The notes under the pieces are model-generated. The model searched no databases. It saw only the letters and a program-made list of their open reading frames with translations, and was not told where the DNA came from. Positions 45,808 to 55,030 of a stretch of DNA of 64,000 nt are shown piece after piece (positions within the stretch are counted from its first letter, which is position 1; each line of letters begins with the position of its first letter). This DNA comes from Streptomyces cyaneofuscatus. Lineage in GTDB: Bacteria; Actinomycetota; Actinomycetes; Streptomycetales; Streptomycetaceae. The DNA lies in assembly GCF_000718135.1 (NCBI RefSeq), contig NZ_JOEM01000001.1, forward strand, positions 248,001 through 312,000. The letters are read 5' to 3'. Made by a program: the position numbers and the translations under genes.

Positions 45808-45825
45808 TTCAACGATACCGTTGAA
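45808..45825. promoter_or_regulatory. Dyad before the erythromycin-esterase-like gene
   Basis: ttcaacg and cgttgaa arms with a 4-base centre (18 bases), ending three bases before ATG 45829. A MerR-type operator would fit. The downstream gene has no ribosome binding site and could be leaderless, with taccgt as its -10 box. Confidence 0.5.
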
Positions 45826-45828
45826 TCC

Positions 45829-47034
45829 ATGGCCACTGACATCTCGCACACCGCCCATGCCGTCGACGCCGCCGCCGTCCTGAGGCTGCTCCCGTCCCGC
45901 CCCCGGCTGCTCGCCCTGGGCGAGCCCACCCACGGCGAGGACACGTTGCTCGACGTACGCAACGAACTCTTCCGGCACCTCGTCGAGCAGGAGGGTTACC
46001 GGATGATCGCGATCGAGAGCGACTGCCTGATGGGCCTCGTCGTGGACGCCTACGTCACCGCGGGCACGGGCTCCCTCGACGAGGCCATGCGGCACGGATT
46101 CAGCCATGGGTTCGGCGCGTCCGCCGCCAACCGCGAACTCGTGAGCTGGGCGCGGGAGTTCAACACCGGACGCCCGGCCTCCGACCAGCTCCACCTCACC
46201 GGTTTCGACGGCCCGCTGGAGATCACGGGCGCCGCGAGCCCCCGGGAGGCCCTGACCGCGCTCCATACCTTCCTCGCCTCCTGGCTGGACGCGGACCACC
46301 TGCTGCCCTGCACCGCCGCCACGCTCGACCACCTCCTCGGCCCCGACGACCGGTGGACCGAACCGGCGGCGATGATGGACCCCTTCCGGTCCTTCGGCCG
46401 CTCCCCCGAGGCCGCCGAACTCCACCTCCTCGCAGCCGACCTGGTCTCCCTGCTCGACGAGCGGGCCCCGCACCTGATCGCGGCGGCCGGGCGGGAGAGC
46501 TGGGACCGCGCCCGGCTGTACGGCCGCACCGCGACCGGCCTGCTGCGCTACCACTCCTGGATGGCCGACACCTCACCCGGCCGGATGACGCGGCTGCTCG
46601 GCGTGCGGGACCGGATGATGGCCGAGAACCTGCTCGCCCTCGCCGCACGCGGCCCGGTCCTGGCCTTCGCCCACAACAGCCACCTCCAGCGGGCGAAGAG
46701 TTCGATGCGGCTGGGCGGTGAGCGGCTGGAGTGGTGGAGCGCCGGCTCACTCGTGAGCGCCCGGCTGGGCCAGGAGTACGCCTTCCTCGCGACGGCCCTC
46801 GGCACGATCCGGCACCAGGGGGTGGACGCGCCGCCGCCGGAGACCGTGGAGGGCCTGCTGTACGCGCTCCCCGAGGACCGCCTCCTCGTCGACGCACGCC
46901 GCCTGGCCGCCACGCTCGGCGACGCGCTCCCGGCGCCCCGCGTCTCCCCCTGGTTCGGCTACTTCGGCCTGGACCCGGCGCATCTGGCGGAGACGGACGG
47001 CCTGATCTTCGTCAGGGACCTCGCGCAGAGCTGA
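45829..47034 (+). CDS. Erythromycin esterase family protein
   Basis: A 401-residue cytoplasmic hydrolase of the EreA/EreB family, whose best-known members open the macrolide lactone ring; many Streptomyces members have unknown natural substrates. The active-site segments of the family are present: GEPTHGED, IAIESD, and AHNSHLQRAKSSM. The length is normal. ATG 45829 is used because the longer reading adds a tail overlapping the dyad. It is probably controlled by the divergent double-HTH MerR regulator. Resistance to a macrolide is possible but not shown. Confidence 0.9.
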   Translation: MATDISHTAHAVDAAAVLRLLPSRPRLLALGEPTHGEDTLLDVRNELFRHLVEQEGYRMIAIESDCLMGLVVDAYVTAGTGSLDEAMRHGFSHGFGASAANRELVSWAREFNTGRPASDQLHLTGFDGPLEITGAASPREALTALHTFLASWLDADHLLPCTAATLDHLLGPDDRWTEPAAMMDPFRSFGRSPEAAELHLLAADLVSLLDERAPHLIAAAGRESWDRARLYGRTATGLLRYHSWMADTSPGRMTRLLGVRDRMMAENLLALAARGPVLAFAHNSHLQRAKSSMRLGGERLEWWSAGSLVSARLGQEYAFLATALGTIRHQGVDAPPPETVEGLLYALPEDRLLVDARRLAATLGDALPAPRVSPWFGYFGLDPAHLAETDGLIFVRDLAQS

Positions 47035-47133
47035 AGCCGGAAGGGGGCCATCCGGCGGGCGCGTTCACGCCACGTTCCGGGGCCGGGCGTGCCGTTCCGC
47101 GCGCCCCCGCCGCCGCCTCCCTACCTTCGTACC

Positions 47134-49782
47134 GTGAGCCTCTCGCGTATCTCCGTCCTCGCACCCCTGGTCGCGGTCGCCCTGATCGCACCGCTGCCGC
47201 CCCTCTCCTCGGCCACCGCCACCCCGCCGCCGCCGTCGTCGTCCCCGGCCGTCCCCGCCTGCGGCCGGACGGGCGGTCAGGACCCCGCCTGGGCCCTGTC
47301 GTCCACCCGGTTCGGGGAGTCGGACGGCTACGACCCGTACGTGGGCAACGGCTATCTGGGCCACCGGATCCCCGCCACCGGCACCGGTTACGCGGCCACC
47401 GGCGAGAAGACCGGCTGGCCGCTCTACACCCCCCGCTACGACGGCGCGTTCGTCTCCGGCCTGTACGCCCGGGACAAGGCCGTCTCCGAAGGCCGCGAGG
47501 TGATCGCCGCGCTGCCGAGCTGGACGACGATCGAGGTGGGCGTCGGCAACGAGAAGTTCGGCACGGACACACCGGCCGGCCGGATCTCGCACTACCGGCA
47601 GACGGTCTTCCTCAACTGCGGCCTCGTCCGCACCTCGCTGCGGTGGACGACGGCGGACGGCCGCGCCACGGACCTGACGTACGACGTCCTGGCCGACCGG
47701 TCCGACGTCCACACCGGCGCCGTACGCCTGCGGATGACCCCGCGCTGGAGCGGTACGGCGACGGTCACCGGTCGGCTGGACGACCGGGGCGCACGCCGGA
47801 TCACCCTGCGCAAGGACGGCACGTTCAGGACGCTCGGCACCGGCGTGGAGGGCGCGGTGGCGCAGACGATGCGCCGGGGCTCGGGCGTCGTGGAGACGCT
47901 GCGCCCCGAGTCGCGTACGGCCCCGAGGCCGACGCCGGTCCGCGAGGGGCGGACGTACACCTTCGAGAAGTACGTCGGCGTCGACACCGCCCTCACCTCG
48001 CCCGCCCCCGCCGACGACGCCCGCGAGGCGGCGCACCGGGCGGCCCGGCGCGGCTGGGACCGGATCTTCGCGTCGAACGAGGCGGCCTGGCGCGAGGCGT
48101 GGTCCGCCGATGTCCTGGTCCCCGGCCGCCCGGAGCTGCAACGCTGGCTGCGCTCGACCCAGTACGGGCTGCTGGCCAACACCCGGCGCGGCTCCTCCGA
48201 CAGCATCGCCCCGGCCGGTCTGACCAGCGACAACTACGCGGGCATGATCTTCTGGGACGCGGAGACGTGGATGTTCCCGGGGCTGCTCGCCACCCGCCCG
48301 GAGCTGGCGCGCTCGGTCGTCGAGTACCGCTACCGCACCCGGGACGCGGCCCGCGCGAACGCCGAGAAGTACGGCCACCGGGGCCTGTTCTACCCCTGGA
48401 CCAGCGCGAGCCGGGGCCGTATCGACTCCGAGTGCCAGAGCTGGGACCCGCCGCACTGCCTGACCCAGAACCACCTCCAGGGCGATGTGTCCCTCGCCGT
48501 CTGGCAGTACTACCTCGCCACCGGAGACCGCGACTGGCTGGCGGCGAAGGGCTGGCCGCTCCTTCGCGGGATCGCGGACTTCTGGCAGTCCCGCGCCACG
48601 GCGAACCCGGACGGCAGCTACTCCATCAAGAACGTGGCCGGGCCCGACGAATACAGCAACGGCGTCGACGACGGCGTCTTCACCAACGCGGTCGCGGCCA
48701 CGGCCCTGCGCAACGCGACCCGGGCGGCTCAACTGCTGGGCCACCGCCCGCCGACGGGCTGGAACCGGGTGGCGGACGGCCTCCGCATTCCGTACGACTC
48801 CGGCCGGAAGGTCTTCCTCCAGTACGCGGGCTACAAGGGCTCCACGATCAAGCAGGCGGACACGGTCCTGCTGATGTACCCGCTGGAGTGGCCGATGGAG
48901 CCGGGCGCCGCTGCCGCCACCCTGGACTACTACGCGGCCCGCACCGACCCGGACGGCCCGGCGATGACGGACTCGGTGCACGCGATCGACGCGGCGGCGA
49001 TCGGGGAGCCGGGCTGCTCGACGTACACGTATCTCCAGCGCGCGGTACGGCCGTTCATGCGCGGACCGTACGACCTGTTCTCCGAGGCGAAGGGCGAGAA
49101 GTCCGGCGCCGAGGACCCTCTCTCGGGCTTCCCGGCCGAGGACTTCCTGACCGGGAAGGGCGGCTTCCTCCAGGTCTTCACGCACGGCCTGACGGGCCTG
49201 CGCCTGCTTGAGGACGGTGTGCACCTGGACCCGCTGCTGCCGCCCCAGCTGGGTGAGGGCGTGCGGCTGACGGGGCTGCGGTACCGGGATGCGACGTACG
49301 AGGTCGAGATCGGCGCCCGGACGAGCACGGTCCGCCTGACGTCGGGCACGCCCTTCACGGTCCACACGGCGTCCGGCCCGCGCCGCCTCTCCTCCGCCCT
49401 GACCCTCCCCACCCGCCGCCCCGACCTGACCCCGACGGCCGACGCGGCGCGCTGCCGCCCGGTGACGGCCACCTCCCAGGCCCCCGGCCTCTACGCGGAG
49501 GCGGCGGTGGACGGCTCCCCGACGACCTCCTGGTCCCCGGACGGGGCGACGGGGGCCCTGACGGTGGACCTGGGGCCGCACCCCCTGCGCATCACCTCGG
49601 TGACCCCGCGCTGGAGCGACGTACCGCCGGCCTCCCACACGGTGGAGACCTCCGTCGACGGCCGCTTCTGGCGCCCGTACCTGGCAGGCGAAACGGCACG
49701 GAAAGTGCGGGTGACGGTGCGGTCCCAGGACCCGGAGAAGCCGGCGGGGGTGGCGGAGCTGAGGGTGGAGGCGGGACGGTAG
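47134..49782 (+). CDS. Secreted GH65 family hydrolase (acid-trehalase-like) with C-terminal F5/8C-like domain
   Basis: Exported glycoside hydrolase of 882 residues. GTG 47134 gives a signal peptide (ISVLAPLVAVALIAPLPPL). The N-terminal beta-sandwich typical of GH65 spans about 60-320. The alpha/alpha barrel spans about 330-690, with FWDAETWMFP, YPWTSA and the catalytic-glutamate motif GPDEYSNGVDDGVFTN. From about 765 a discoidin-like (F5/8 type C) sugar-binding module follows (DLGPHPLRITSVTPRW). The nearest functional type is secreted acid trehalase, but GH65 also includes kojibiose- and other disaccharide-active enzymes. The start has no ribosome binding site and a tacctt box at the right distance for leaderless expression. 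Confidence 0.9.
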   Translation: MSLSRISVLAPLVAVALIAPLPPLSSATATPPPPSSSPAVPACGRTGGQDPAWALSSTRFGESDGYDPYVGNGYLGHRIPATGTGYAATGEKTGWPLYTPRYDGAFVSGLYARDKAVSEGREVIAALPSWTTIEVGVGNEKFGTDTPAGRISHYRQTVFLNCGLVRTSLRWTTADGRATDLTYDVLADRSDVHTGAVRLRMTPRWSGTATVTGRLDDRGARRITLRKDGTFRTLGTGVEGAVAQTMRRGSGVVETLRPESRTAPRPTPVREGRTYTFEKYVGVDTALTSPAPADDAREAAHRAARRGWDRIFASNEAAWREAWSADVLVPGRPELQRWLRSTQYGLLANTRRGSSDSIAPAGLTSDNYAGMIFWDAETWMFPGLLATRPELARSVVEYRYRTRDAARANAEKYGHRGLFYPWTSASRGRIDSECQSWDPPHCLTQNHLQGDVSLAVWQYYLATGDRDWLAAKGWPLLRGIADFWQSRATANPDGSYSIKNVAGPDEYSNGVDDGVFTNAVAATALRNATRAAQLLGHRPPTGWNRVADGLRIPYDSGRKVFLQYAGYKGSTIKQADTVLLMYPLEWPMEPGAAAATLDYYAARTDPDGPAMTDSVHAIDAAAIGEPGCSTYTYLQRAVRPFMRGPYDLFSEAKGEKSGAEDPLSGFPAEDFLTGKGGFLQVFTHGLTGLRLLEDGVHLDPLLPPQLGEGVRLTGLRYRDATYEVEIGARTSTVRLTSGTPFTVHTASGPRRLSSALTLPTRRPDLTPTADAARCRPVTATSQAPGLYAEAAVDGSPTTSWSPDGATGALTVDLGPHPLRITSVTPRWSDVPPASHTVETSVDGRFWRPYLAGETARKVRVTVRSQDPEKPAGVAELRVEAGR

Positions 49783-49877
49783 ACAGCGGTCCGCCCCTCC
49801 CGTGCGGCAAGCCCCGGCGCTCCATCGGATGCACCATGGAAAGGGGACCGGATCCGACCATCGGAGGTGTGCGGACC

Positions 49878-50126
49878 ATGACCATGTACATGGATGTCCA
49901 CCGGGGCATGAAAGGCATCACGGCGGCGCAGCTGAAGGAAGCGCACGAGGCCGACACGGCGATCGAGAAGGAAGAAGGCGTCCACTTCGAACACGCCTGG
50001 GCGGACCCGGAATCCGGCACCGTCTACTGTCTCTCCACCGCCCCGTCCGCCGACGCGGTCCAGCGCATCCACGAGCGGGCGGGTCACACGGCCGACGAGA
50101 TCCACGCGGTGCCGTTGGCCGTGTGA
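49878..50126 (+). CDS. SCO4226-family nickel-binding protein (DUF4242)
   Basis: An 82-residue protein of the SCO4226 type, named after a nickel-binding protein of S. coelicolor. It forms a ferredoxin-like alpha/beta barrel dimer; likely ligands lie in MYMDVHRGMKG and VHFEHAW. ATG 49878 has GGAGGT nine bases before it. Single gene; ten bases separate it from the converging quinone oxidoreductase. A role in nickel handling is known for the family, with the pathway not defined. Confidence 0.93.
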   Translation: MTMYMDVHRGMKGITAAQLKEAHEADTAIEKEEGVHFEHAWADPESGTVYCLSTAPSADAVQRIHERAGHTADEIHAVPLAV

Positions 50127-50135
50127 CGCGCGGCC

Positions 50136-51116
50136 TCAGGGGACGAGCAGGGTCTTGCCGACGGTGGTGCGCGCCTCCACGGCGGCGTGTGCCGCGGCCG
50201 CCTCCTCCAAGGGGAAGGTCTGACCGACGACGGGCCTGATCGCCCCCTCGACGGCGAGGTCGAGGATGCCGATGACCAGCTCGCGGGCCTGGTCCGGCCG
50301 GCTCCAGAGGGCGCGTGCGCTGAAGCCGGTGAGCGTCAGGTTGCGGCTGAGCAGCTCCAGCGGCTTCACGTCGAGCGGCGCCCCGCCGGAGAAGCCGAAG
50401 ACCACCTGCCGGCCGGTCTCGGAGGCGAGCAGCCCGAACGCCTCGCGGCCGAGGGTGCCGCCGATGTGGTCGAGGACGACGTCGACGCCGCCCCCGGCGA
50501 CCTCCCGTACGCGGTCCGCCCAGTCGGGCAGCGCGTGGTCGACGGCGTGGTCGGCGCCCAGCTCCTTGACGAGGGTCAGCTTCTGCCCGCCTCCGGCCGT
50601 ACCGATGACCGTGGCGCCGCGCCGCTTGAGCAGCTGCACGAGGATCGTGCCGACGGCTCCGGCGGCGGCCTGGACGAGGACCCGGTCGCCGGGGGCCACG
50701 CGGGCCGCCCGGATCAGGGCCTCGGCGGTGGCACCGTGCCGGTAGAGCGCGACGGCCGCCCCCGTGTCCAGGGCCTCCGGCACGGGGATGAGCGAATCGG
50801 CCGGTACGACGGCGAGTTCGGCGTATCCGCCGACGGCGGCGGTCGTGGCGAGCACCCGGCTGCCGAGGACCGCCTCACCGGCACCGGGACCGGTCGCCAC
50901 GACCTCACCCGCGACCTCCTTGCCCAGCACCAGGGGCAGGGGCGCCTGCCCCGGCGCGTCCCGCATCAGCCCGGCGCGGATCTGGGTCTCCAGGAACTGG
51001 ATGCCGACGGCGCTCACGCGGACTGTCACCTCGCCGGGGCCGGGCCGCGGGTCGGGCACCTCTGCGACGGCCAGCCGGTCGGGGGGGCCGAAGTCCTTCA
51101 GCAGGACGGCGCGCAC
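50136..51116 (-). CDS. Quinone oxidoreductase / zinc-independent MDR dehydrogenase
   Basis: NADPH-dependent reductase of the medium-chain dehydrogenase superfamily, quinone reductase branch, 326 residues. The GroES-like part covers about 1-120. The Rossmann part includes VQAAAGAVGTILVQLLKRRG, the nucleotide-binding glycines, and VDVVLDHIGG. The zinc-binding cysteines of alcohol dehydrogenases are absent. GTG 51116 is preceded by a weak GAGG. No pathway neighbours. Confidence 0.94.
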   Translation of the reverse strand: MRAVLLKDFGPPDRLAVAEVPDPRPGPGEVTVRVSAVGIQFLETQIRAGLMRDAPGQAPLPLVLGKEVAGEVVATGPGAGEAVLGSRVLATTAAVGGYAELAVVPADSLIPVPEALDTGAAVALYRHGATAEALIRAARVAPGDRVLVQAAAGAVGTILVQLLKRRGATVIGTAGGGQKLTLVKELGADHAVDHALPDWADRVREVAGGGVDVVLDHIGGTLGREAFGLLASETGRQVVFGFSGGAPLDVKPLELLSRNLTLTGFSARALWSRPDQARELVIGILDLAVEGAIRPVVGQTFPLEEAAAAHAAVEARTTVGKTLLVP

Positions 51117-51260
51117 GGGTCCTCACTCCTTCATGGGTGGGTGTACGTCCTACGCTCCGCACCCCGAGTCGGCAACAGTCGGCCAACTATTGCCGCCCCC
51201 AAGAACCGACGCAAGGGCCGCCTGCCCCCCAGCTCAGCCGCCGGCCACCCGCACCTGCAC

Positions 51261-52355
51261 CTACACCGGCCCCCGCCCCGGCCGCTGGACCTCCCCCGCC
51301 GCCTCCGCCTCGGCCTTCGCGTCGCTCACCGCGACGGCGGCCTGCTTCGCGGCCTCGTCGGCGGCCGCGGCGGCGTCCAGCGCGAGCGTCGGGTCCCCCT
51401 CGATCTCCGGGGCTCCGTCGCCCTCCGGCGTACCGTCGTCGTCGGCCGCTTCCTCGCGCTGCGCGGTGACCGGGGCTCCCATCTCCGACCGGTCGCCGAA
51501 CGCGCTGGTGACGGCGCGGACCGCCTCGGTCAGCTCGCCCGGGATCACCCAGAACGTGTTGTTCTCGCTCTGCGCCAGATGCGGGAGGGTCTCCAGGTAC
51601 TTGTAGGCGAGGACCTTGGCGTCGGCGTTGTTGCGGTGGACCGACTGGAAGACGAGCTCCACCGCCTTGGACTCGCCGTCCGCCCGCAGGATCATGGCCT
51701 GCTGCGTACCCTGCGCCTCCAGGATGTCCTTCTGCTTCGTACCCTCCGCGGTGAGGATCTTGGCCTGCCGCTCCCCCTCGGCGTGCAGGATGGCCGCGCG
51801 CTTGTCGCGCTCGGCCCGCATCTGCTTCTCCATCGCCTCTTTGATGGTGTTCGGCGGATCGATGGCCTTGATCTCGACCCGGTTGACGCGGATCCCCCAC
51901 TTGCCGGTCGCGTCGTCGAGGACGGCGCGGAGCCGGGCGTTGATCTCCTCACGCGAGGTGAGCGTCCCCTCCAGGTCCATACTGCCGATGACGTTACGCA
52001 GCGTGGTCACGGTGAGCTGGTCGATCGCCTGCAGATAGTCGGCGACCTCGTAGGCCGCCGCCCGCGGGTCGGTGATCTGGTAGTAGAGCACGGTGTCGAT
52101 GTTCACCACGAGGTTGTCCTCGGTGATCACCGGCTTGGGGTCGGACGAGTAGACCTGTTCACGCACGTCGAGTTTGGTGTTGACCCGGTCCGCCACCGGC
52201 AGGACGAAGTTCAGGCCTGGCTGCAGGGTCCGGCGGTACCGGCCGAACCGCTCGATGTTGTAGCGGCGCGCCTGCGGAACGATCCGCACGGTCGCGGCCA
52301 CGAGGAACACCACGACGATCGCCGCCACGAGAATCGGGATGACCACCGGATCCAT
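51261..52355 (-). CDS. SPFH/band 7 membrane protein (QmcA/stomatin-like)
   Basis: A 364-residue SPFH protein anchored by one N-terminal membrane helix (residues 4-21), with the SPFH domain at about 22-190 (IVPQARRYNIERFGRY, GLNFVLPVADRV, DDATGKWGIRVNRVEIKAI) and a coiled-coil at about 190-260 rich in Glu/Lys/Arg/Gln. Such proteins form membrane microdomain cages. It follows the NfeD gene in the same direction with 44 bases between, a conserved pairing; NfeD and SPFH proteins act together in membrane organisation and quality control. Confidence 0.95.
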   Translation of the reverse strand: MDPVVIPILVAAIVVVFLVAATVRIVPQARRYNIERFGRYRRTLQPGLNFVLPVADRVNTKLDVREQVYSSDPKPVITEDNLVVNIDTVLYYQITDPRAAAYEVADYLQAIDQLTVTTLRNVIGSMDLEGTLTSREEINARLRAVLDDATGKWGIRVNRVEIKAIDPPNTIKEAMEKQMRAERDKRAAILHAEGERQAKILTAEGTKQKDILEAQGTQQAMILRADGESKAVELVFQSVHRNNADAKVLAYKYLETLPHLAQSENNTFWVIPGELTEAVRAVTSAFGDRSEMGAPVTAQREEAADDDGTPEGDGAPEIEGDPTLALDAAAAADEAAKQAAVAVSDAKAEAEAAGEVQRPGRGPV

Positions 52356-52399
52356 GCGTCCTCCCTCGCTAGATGCGCTACGTGTTCAGCCGTTCACGT

Positions 52400-52837
52400 T
52401 CACGGAAGAAGCTCGCGCGGGTACACGACGGCTGTGGCGCCTTCGATCTCCATGACGTCCACCAGCGCTCCCACCGGGATCACATGGGTCTCGTCGAGAG
52501 CCCGGGCGGACCACTCCTCACCGGAGACCTTGACCAGGCCGTGGGTGGCGGTCACCTCCTGCATGACCTCGGCCCGCTTGCCGATCAACGCGTCGCTGCC
52601 CTCACGGGTGATGGGCGAGTTGGCGAGGGCCCGCAGAGCGACCGGACGTACGAGAACGAGTCCGGCAGCCGCCGCCAAGGCGAGCGCCACGAGCTGACCC
52701 AGCAGGCCGATTCCCACACCCGCCACCACGGCGGCGACCATCGCGGCGCCGGCCAGCAGCCCGAAGACCAGCGTCAGGGTGAAGAACTCCGCGACGCCAA
52801 GCGCCGCGGCGGCGAGCAACCATGCGAGCCACGGCAT
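52400..52837 (-). CDS. NfeD-like membrane protein
   Basis: A 145-residue protein of the short NfeD type: three membrane segments in the first 75 residues (ATG 52837, MPWLAWLLAAAALGVAEFFT), then a C-terminal OB-fold domain of about 65 residues (IGKRAEVMQEVTATHGLVKV, GALVDVMEIEGATAVVYPRE). Short NfeD proteins lack the protease domain of long forms. GGGAGG precedes the start. It is the first gene of the pair with the SPFH protein. Confidence 0.93.
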   Translation of the reverse strand: MPWLAWLLAAAALGVAEFFTLTLVFGLLAGAAMVAAVVAGVGIGLLGQLVALALAAAAGLVLVRPVALRALANSPITREGSDALIGKRAEVMQEVTATHGLVKVSGEEWSARALDETHVIPVGALVDVMEIEGATAVVYPRELLP

Positions 52838-53044
52838 CGGATCAGCCTCCCTAAGGGGACTTCTTCCATCAAATCTACCCTTCAGGCGCCGACGGGAACC
52901 GCTTGTCCCGGTTCGATCACGCCAATTCGGCAATAGTCTCGTCTGATAAATTGAGCCGGAATCCCATGCCGGAACGGAGGTACGAGGGGCAGGCCCGACC
53001 CCTGACCGGTCAAGGTCGAGGTCGAGACCACCCCTCAGATCGCG

Positions 53045-53857
53045 ATGCTGCAAGTGCGCAAGCTGGAGCGCTACAAGGACGATCAAGGAAACGAGATCGT
53101 CTACGACGGCGAGGTCCGGGAAGAAAAGATCGATATCCGGTTCAAGGGGGCGAACAACAAGCTCGTCATCAGCCCTGAAGCGGACATCAAGGACCTGCTC
53201 GTCATCTTCACCGGGAACAACGGGCGGATCGATATCGGGCGCACCACCAAGCGGCGTGCGGGTCTGCGCTTCGAACTGCGCTGCGGGCACGAGTCCACGA
53301 TCCGGATCGGTGAGAACGTCGGCTGCGCCGGCCGTACCTTCATATCCGCCGTCGAGGGCGTCTCGGTGACGATCGGCGCCGACGTGATGTTCGCCAAGAA
53401 CATCGAGGTGCGCGGCGACGACACCCACCCGATCTTCGACGTGCGCAGCGGGAAGCGCGCGAACCCGTCCCAGTCGATCGTCGTGGGCGAGCACGTCTGG
53501 ATCGCGAAGCACGCGGTCGTGATGGGCGGCGCCACCATCGGCAACGGCTCGGTGATCGGCTTCCGTTCCATCGTCACCAAAGCCATCCCCAACAACTGCG
53601 TTGCTGTGGGGGCCCCGGCAAAGGTGGTCAAGCGGAACATCGCCTGGGAGCGTCCCGAGGTCGTCACCCGCCTGCCCGGTGAGGAGTTCCCGCGCAAGGG
53701 GGAGAAGTCCGAGCAGTACTGGAACCTCACCGACGACGACGGTGGCAGTGGTGCCCAGGAGAAGGTGATCGTGCGGCCGCAGCCGAAGAAGCGGCGGCTC
53801 GCCTCCTACGCTCCGGCTCCGGTGAAGCGACTGGCGAGGAAGCTGCGCTCCTCCTGA
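53045..53857 (+). CDS. Left-handed beta-helix (hexapeptide) acyltransferase
   Basis: A 270-residue transferase of the hexapeptide-repeat type (CatB/LpxA fold), which acetylates a sugar or polymer component. Hexapeptide turns are visible at about 70-190, with the active-site-type region HVWIAKHAVVMGGATIGNG and PNNCVAVGAPAKVVK. The C-terminal 70 residues are basic and Lys/Arg-rich. ATG 53045 is the only start in this frame after the stop at 53003. It converges on the wall-polymer genes across a very strong terminator, so it probably modifies the same surface glycan. Confidence 0.9.
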   Translation: MLQVRKLERYKDDQGNEIVYDGEVREEKIDIRFKGANNKLVISPEADIKDLLVIFTGNNGRIDIGRTTKRRAGLRFELRCGHESTIRIGENVGCAGRTFISAVEGVSVTIGADVMFAKNIEVRGDDTHPIFDVRSGKRANPSQSIVVGEHVWIAKHAVVMGGATIGNGSVIGFRSIVTKAIPNNCVAVGAPAKVVKRNIAWERPEVVTRLPGEEFPRKGEKSEQYWNLTDDDGGSGAQEKVIVRPQPKKRRLASYAPAPVKRLARKLRSS

Positions 53858-53887
53858 ACCGCCTGCCTCCGGCGGCTCATCGGCAGC

Positions 53888-53945
53888 CACTGAACAACGG
53901 CCTCGGGCCCGGACTTCCGTCCGGGCCCGAGGCCGTTGTTCAGTG
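53888..53945. terminator. Very strong bidirectional terminator
   Basis: A 26-bp perfect stem (from actgaacaacggcctcggg to its complement) with a 6-base loop cttccg, placed 30 bases after the acyltransferase and 12 bases after the end of the converging SDR gene. It separates the two transcripts. Confidence 0.95.
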
Positions 53946-53957
53946 CGGGGAGACGCT

Positions 53958-55025
53958 CTAGGCGCCGCCCGCGACCGTCGACTCCAGGTGGGTCACCATC
54001 CGGTCCAGACCGGTCGGCAGATCGACCACCGCGCTCCAGCCGAGCGCCGCGAGCCGGGCGCTGTCCAGGCCCTGCTTCTTGCTCATGCTGTACGCGCGCG
54101 CGTCGGCCTCGTTGGTGAACCGGAGCTGCTGCCCGCGCTCCGGGCGCACCTCGGTGAAGAGCTCGGCCAGCCGGCGGATCGAGACCAGACCGGCCGGGTC
54201 CGCGACGTTGTAGGCCGCCTCGTCACCGCGGAGCAGCGCGTAGAACAGCCCGGCGATGGCGTCGGCCACGTAGGTGTAGGTCCGGACGCCGGAACCGTCG
54301 CTGTTGAGGACGATGTCCTTGCCGGCCACCACGTTCGCCGCGAAGTCGGCCTGCACCCGGCCGTCGTCGAGCGCCATGCCCGGCCCGTAGACGTGGCCGA
54401 ACCGGACGACGTGGCTGCGGATGCCGTACTGCGCCTGGTAGGTCGCGCCGATCGTCTCCGCGGCGCGCTTCCCCTCGGCGTAGCAGGCCCGCGGGTTGAG
54501 GATGTCGAACCCGCCGTAGCTCTGCTCGTCGATGAGCTCGGTCTCCGGGGCCTGGGCACCGTAGACCTCCGCCGAGGACATCAGCAGGAAGCCGCGGCTG
54601 GCCTTCTCCACACAGAGGTCGAGCAGGTTGAACGTGCCGAGCAGGTTCGCCTTGATCGTCAGGACCGGCTGGCTGCCGTGCAGGGCGGGCCGTGCGGCGC
54701 TCGCCCCGTGGATCACGTAGTCGACGGGGCCGGGCAGCTCCAGGGGAGCCGACACGTCCTGGACGACCAGGTGGAAGTCCGGGCGGTCGAGCACGTCCGC
54801 GAGCAGCCGCCGGGCCTTCTCCTCGTTCCGCACCAGGCCGTGCACGGTGATGCCCGCGCCGTGCCGGTCGTTCAGTGCGAGCAGGGTGTAGACGACGTAC
54901 GACGGCAGCATGCCGCTCGCACCGGTGACGAGCACGGTGGTGCCGGACAGCTCGCCCCACGGCAGGTCACGGTCGAGGATCTCTTCGAGGTCGCGCGCCA
55001 CGACCGGGCTGGAAACGGTGGTCAT
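53958..55025 (-). CDS. Extended SDR (NAD-dependent epimerase/dehydratase)
   Basis: A 355-residue extended short-chain dehydrogenase/reductase. The dinucleotide-binding motif is LVTGASGMLPSYV, and the catalytic residues are S in MSSAEVYG and YxxxK in YAEGK. It is closest in pattern to sugar-nucleotide epimerases and decarboxylases. It lies directly after the cytidylyltransferase gene (ATG 55025, or GTG 55034 overlapping its stop) and before nothing else in the operon. In CDP-ribitol pathways the reductase beside this cytidylyltransferase is normally a TarJ-type MDR enzyme, so this SDR may be a replacement or may make a different sugar. Confidence 0.88.
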   Translation of the reverse strand: MTTVSSPVVARDLEEILDRDLPWGELSGTTVLVTGASGMLPSYVVYTLLALNDRHGAGITVHGLVRNEEKARRLLADVLDRPDFHLVVQDVSAPLELPGPVDYVIHGASAARPALHGSQPVLTIKANLLGTFNLLDLCVEKASRGFLLMSSAEVYGAQAPETELIDEQSYGGFDILNPRACYAEGKRAAETIGATYQAQYGIRSHVVRFGHVYGPGMALDDGRVQADFAANVVAGKDIVLNSDGSGVRTYTYVADAIAGLFYALLRGDEAAYNVADPAGLVSIRRLAELFTEVRPERGQQLRFTNEADARAYSMSKKQGLDSARLAALGWSAVVDLPTGLDRMVTHLESTVAGGA

Positions 55026-55030
55026 GGAGC

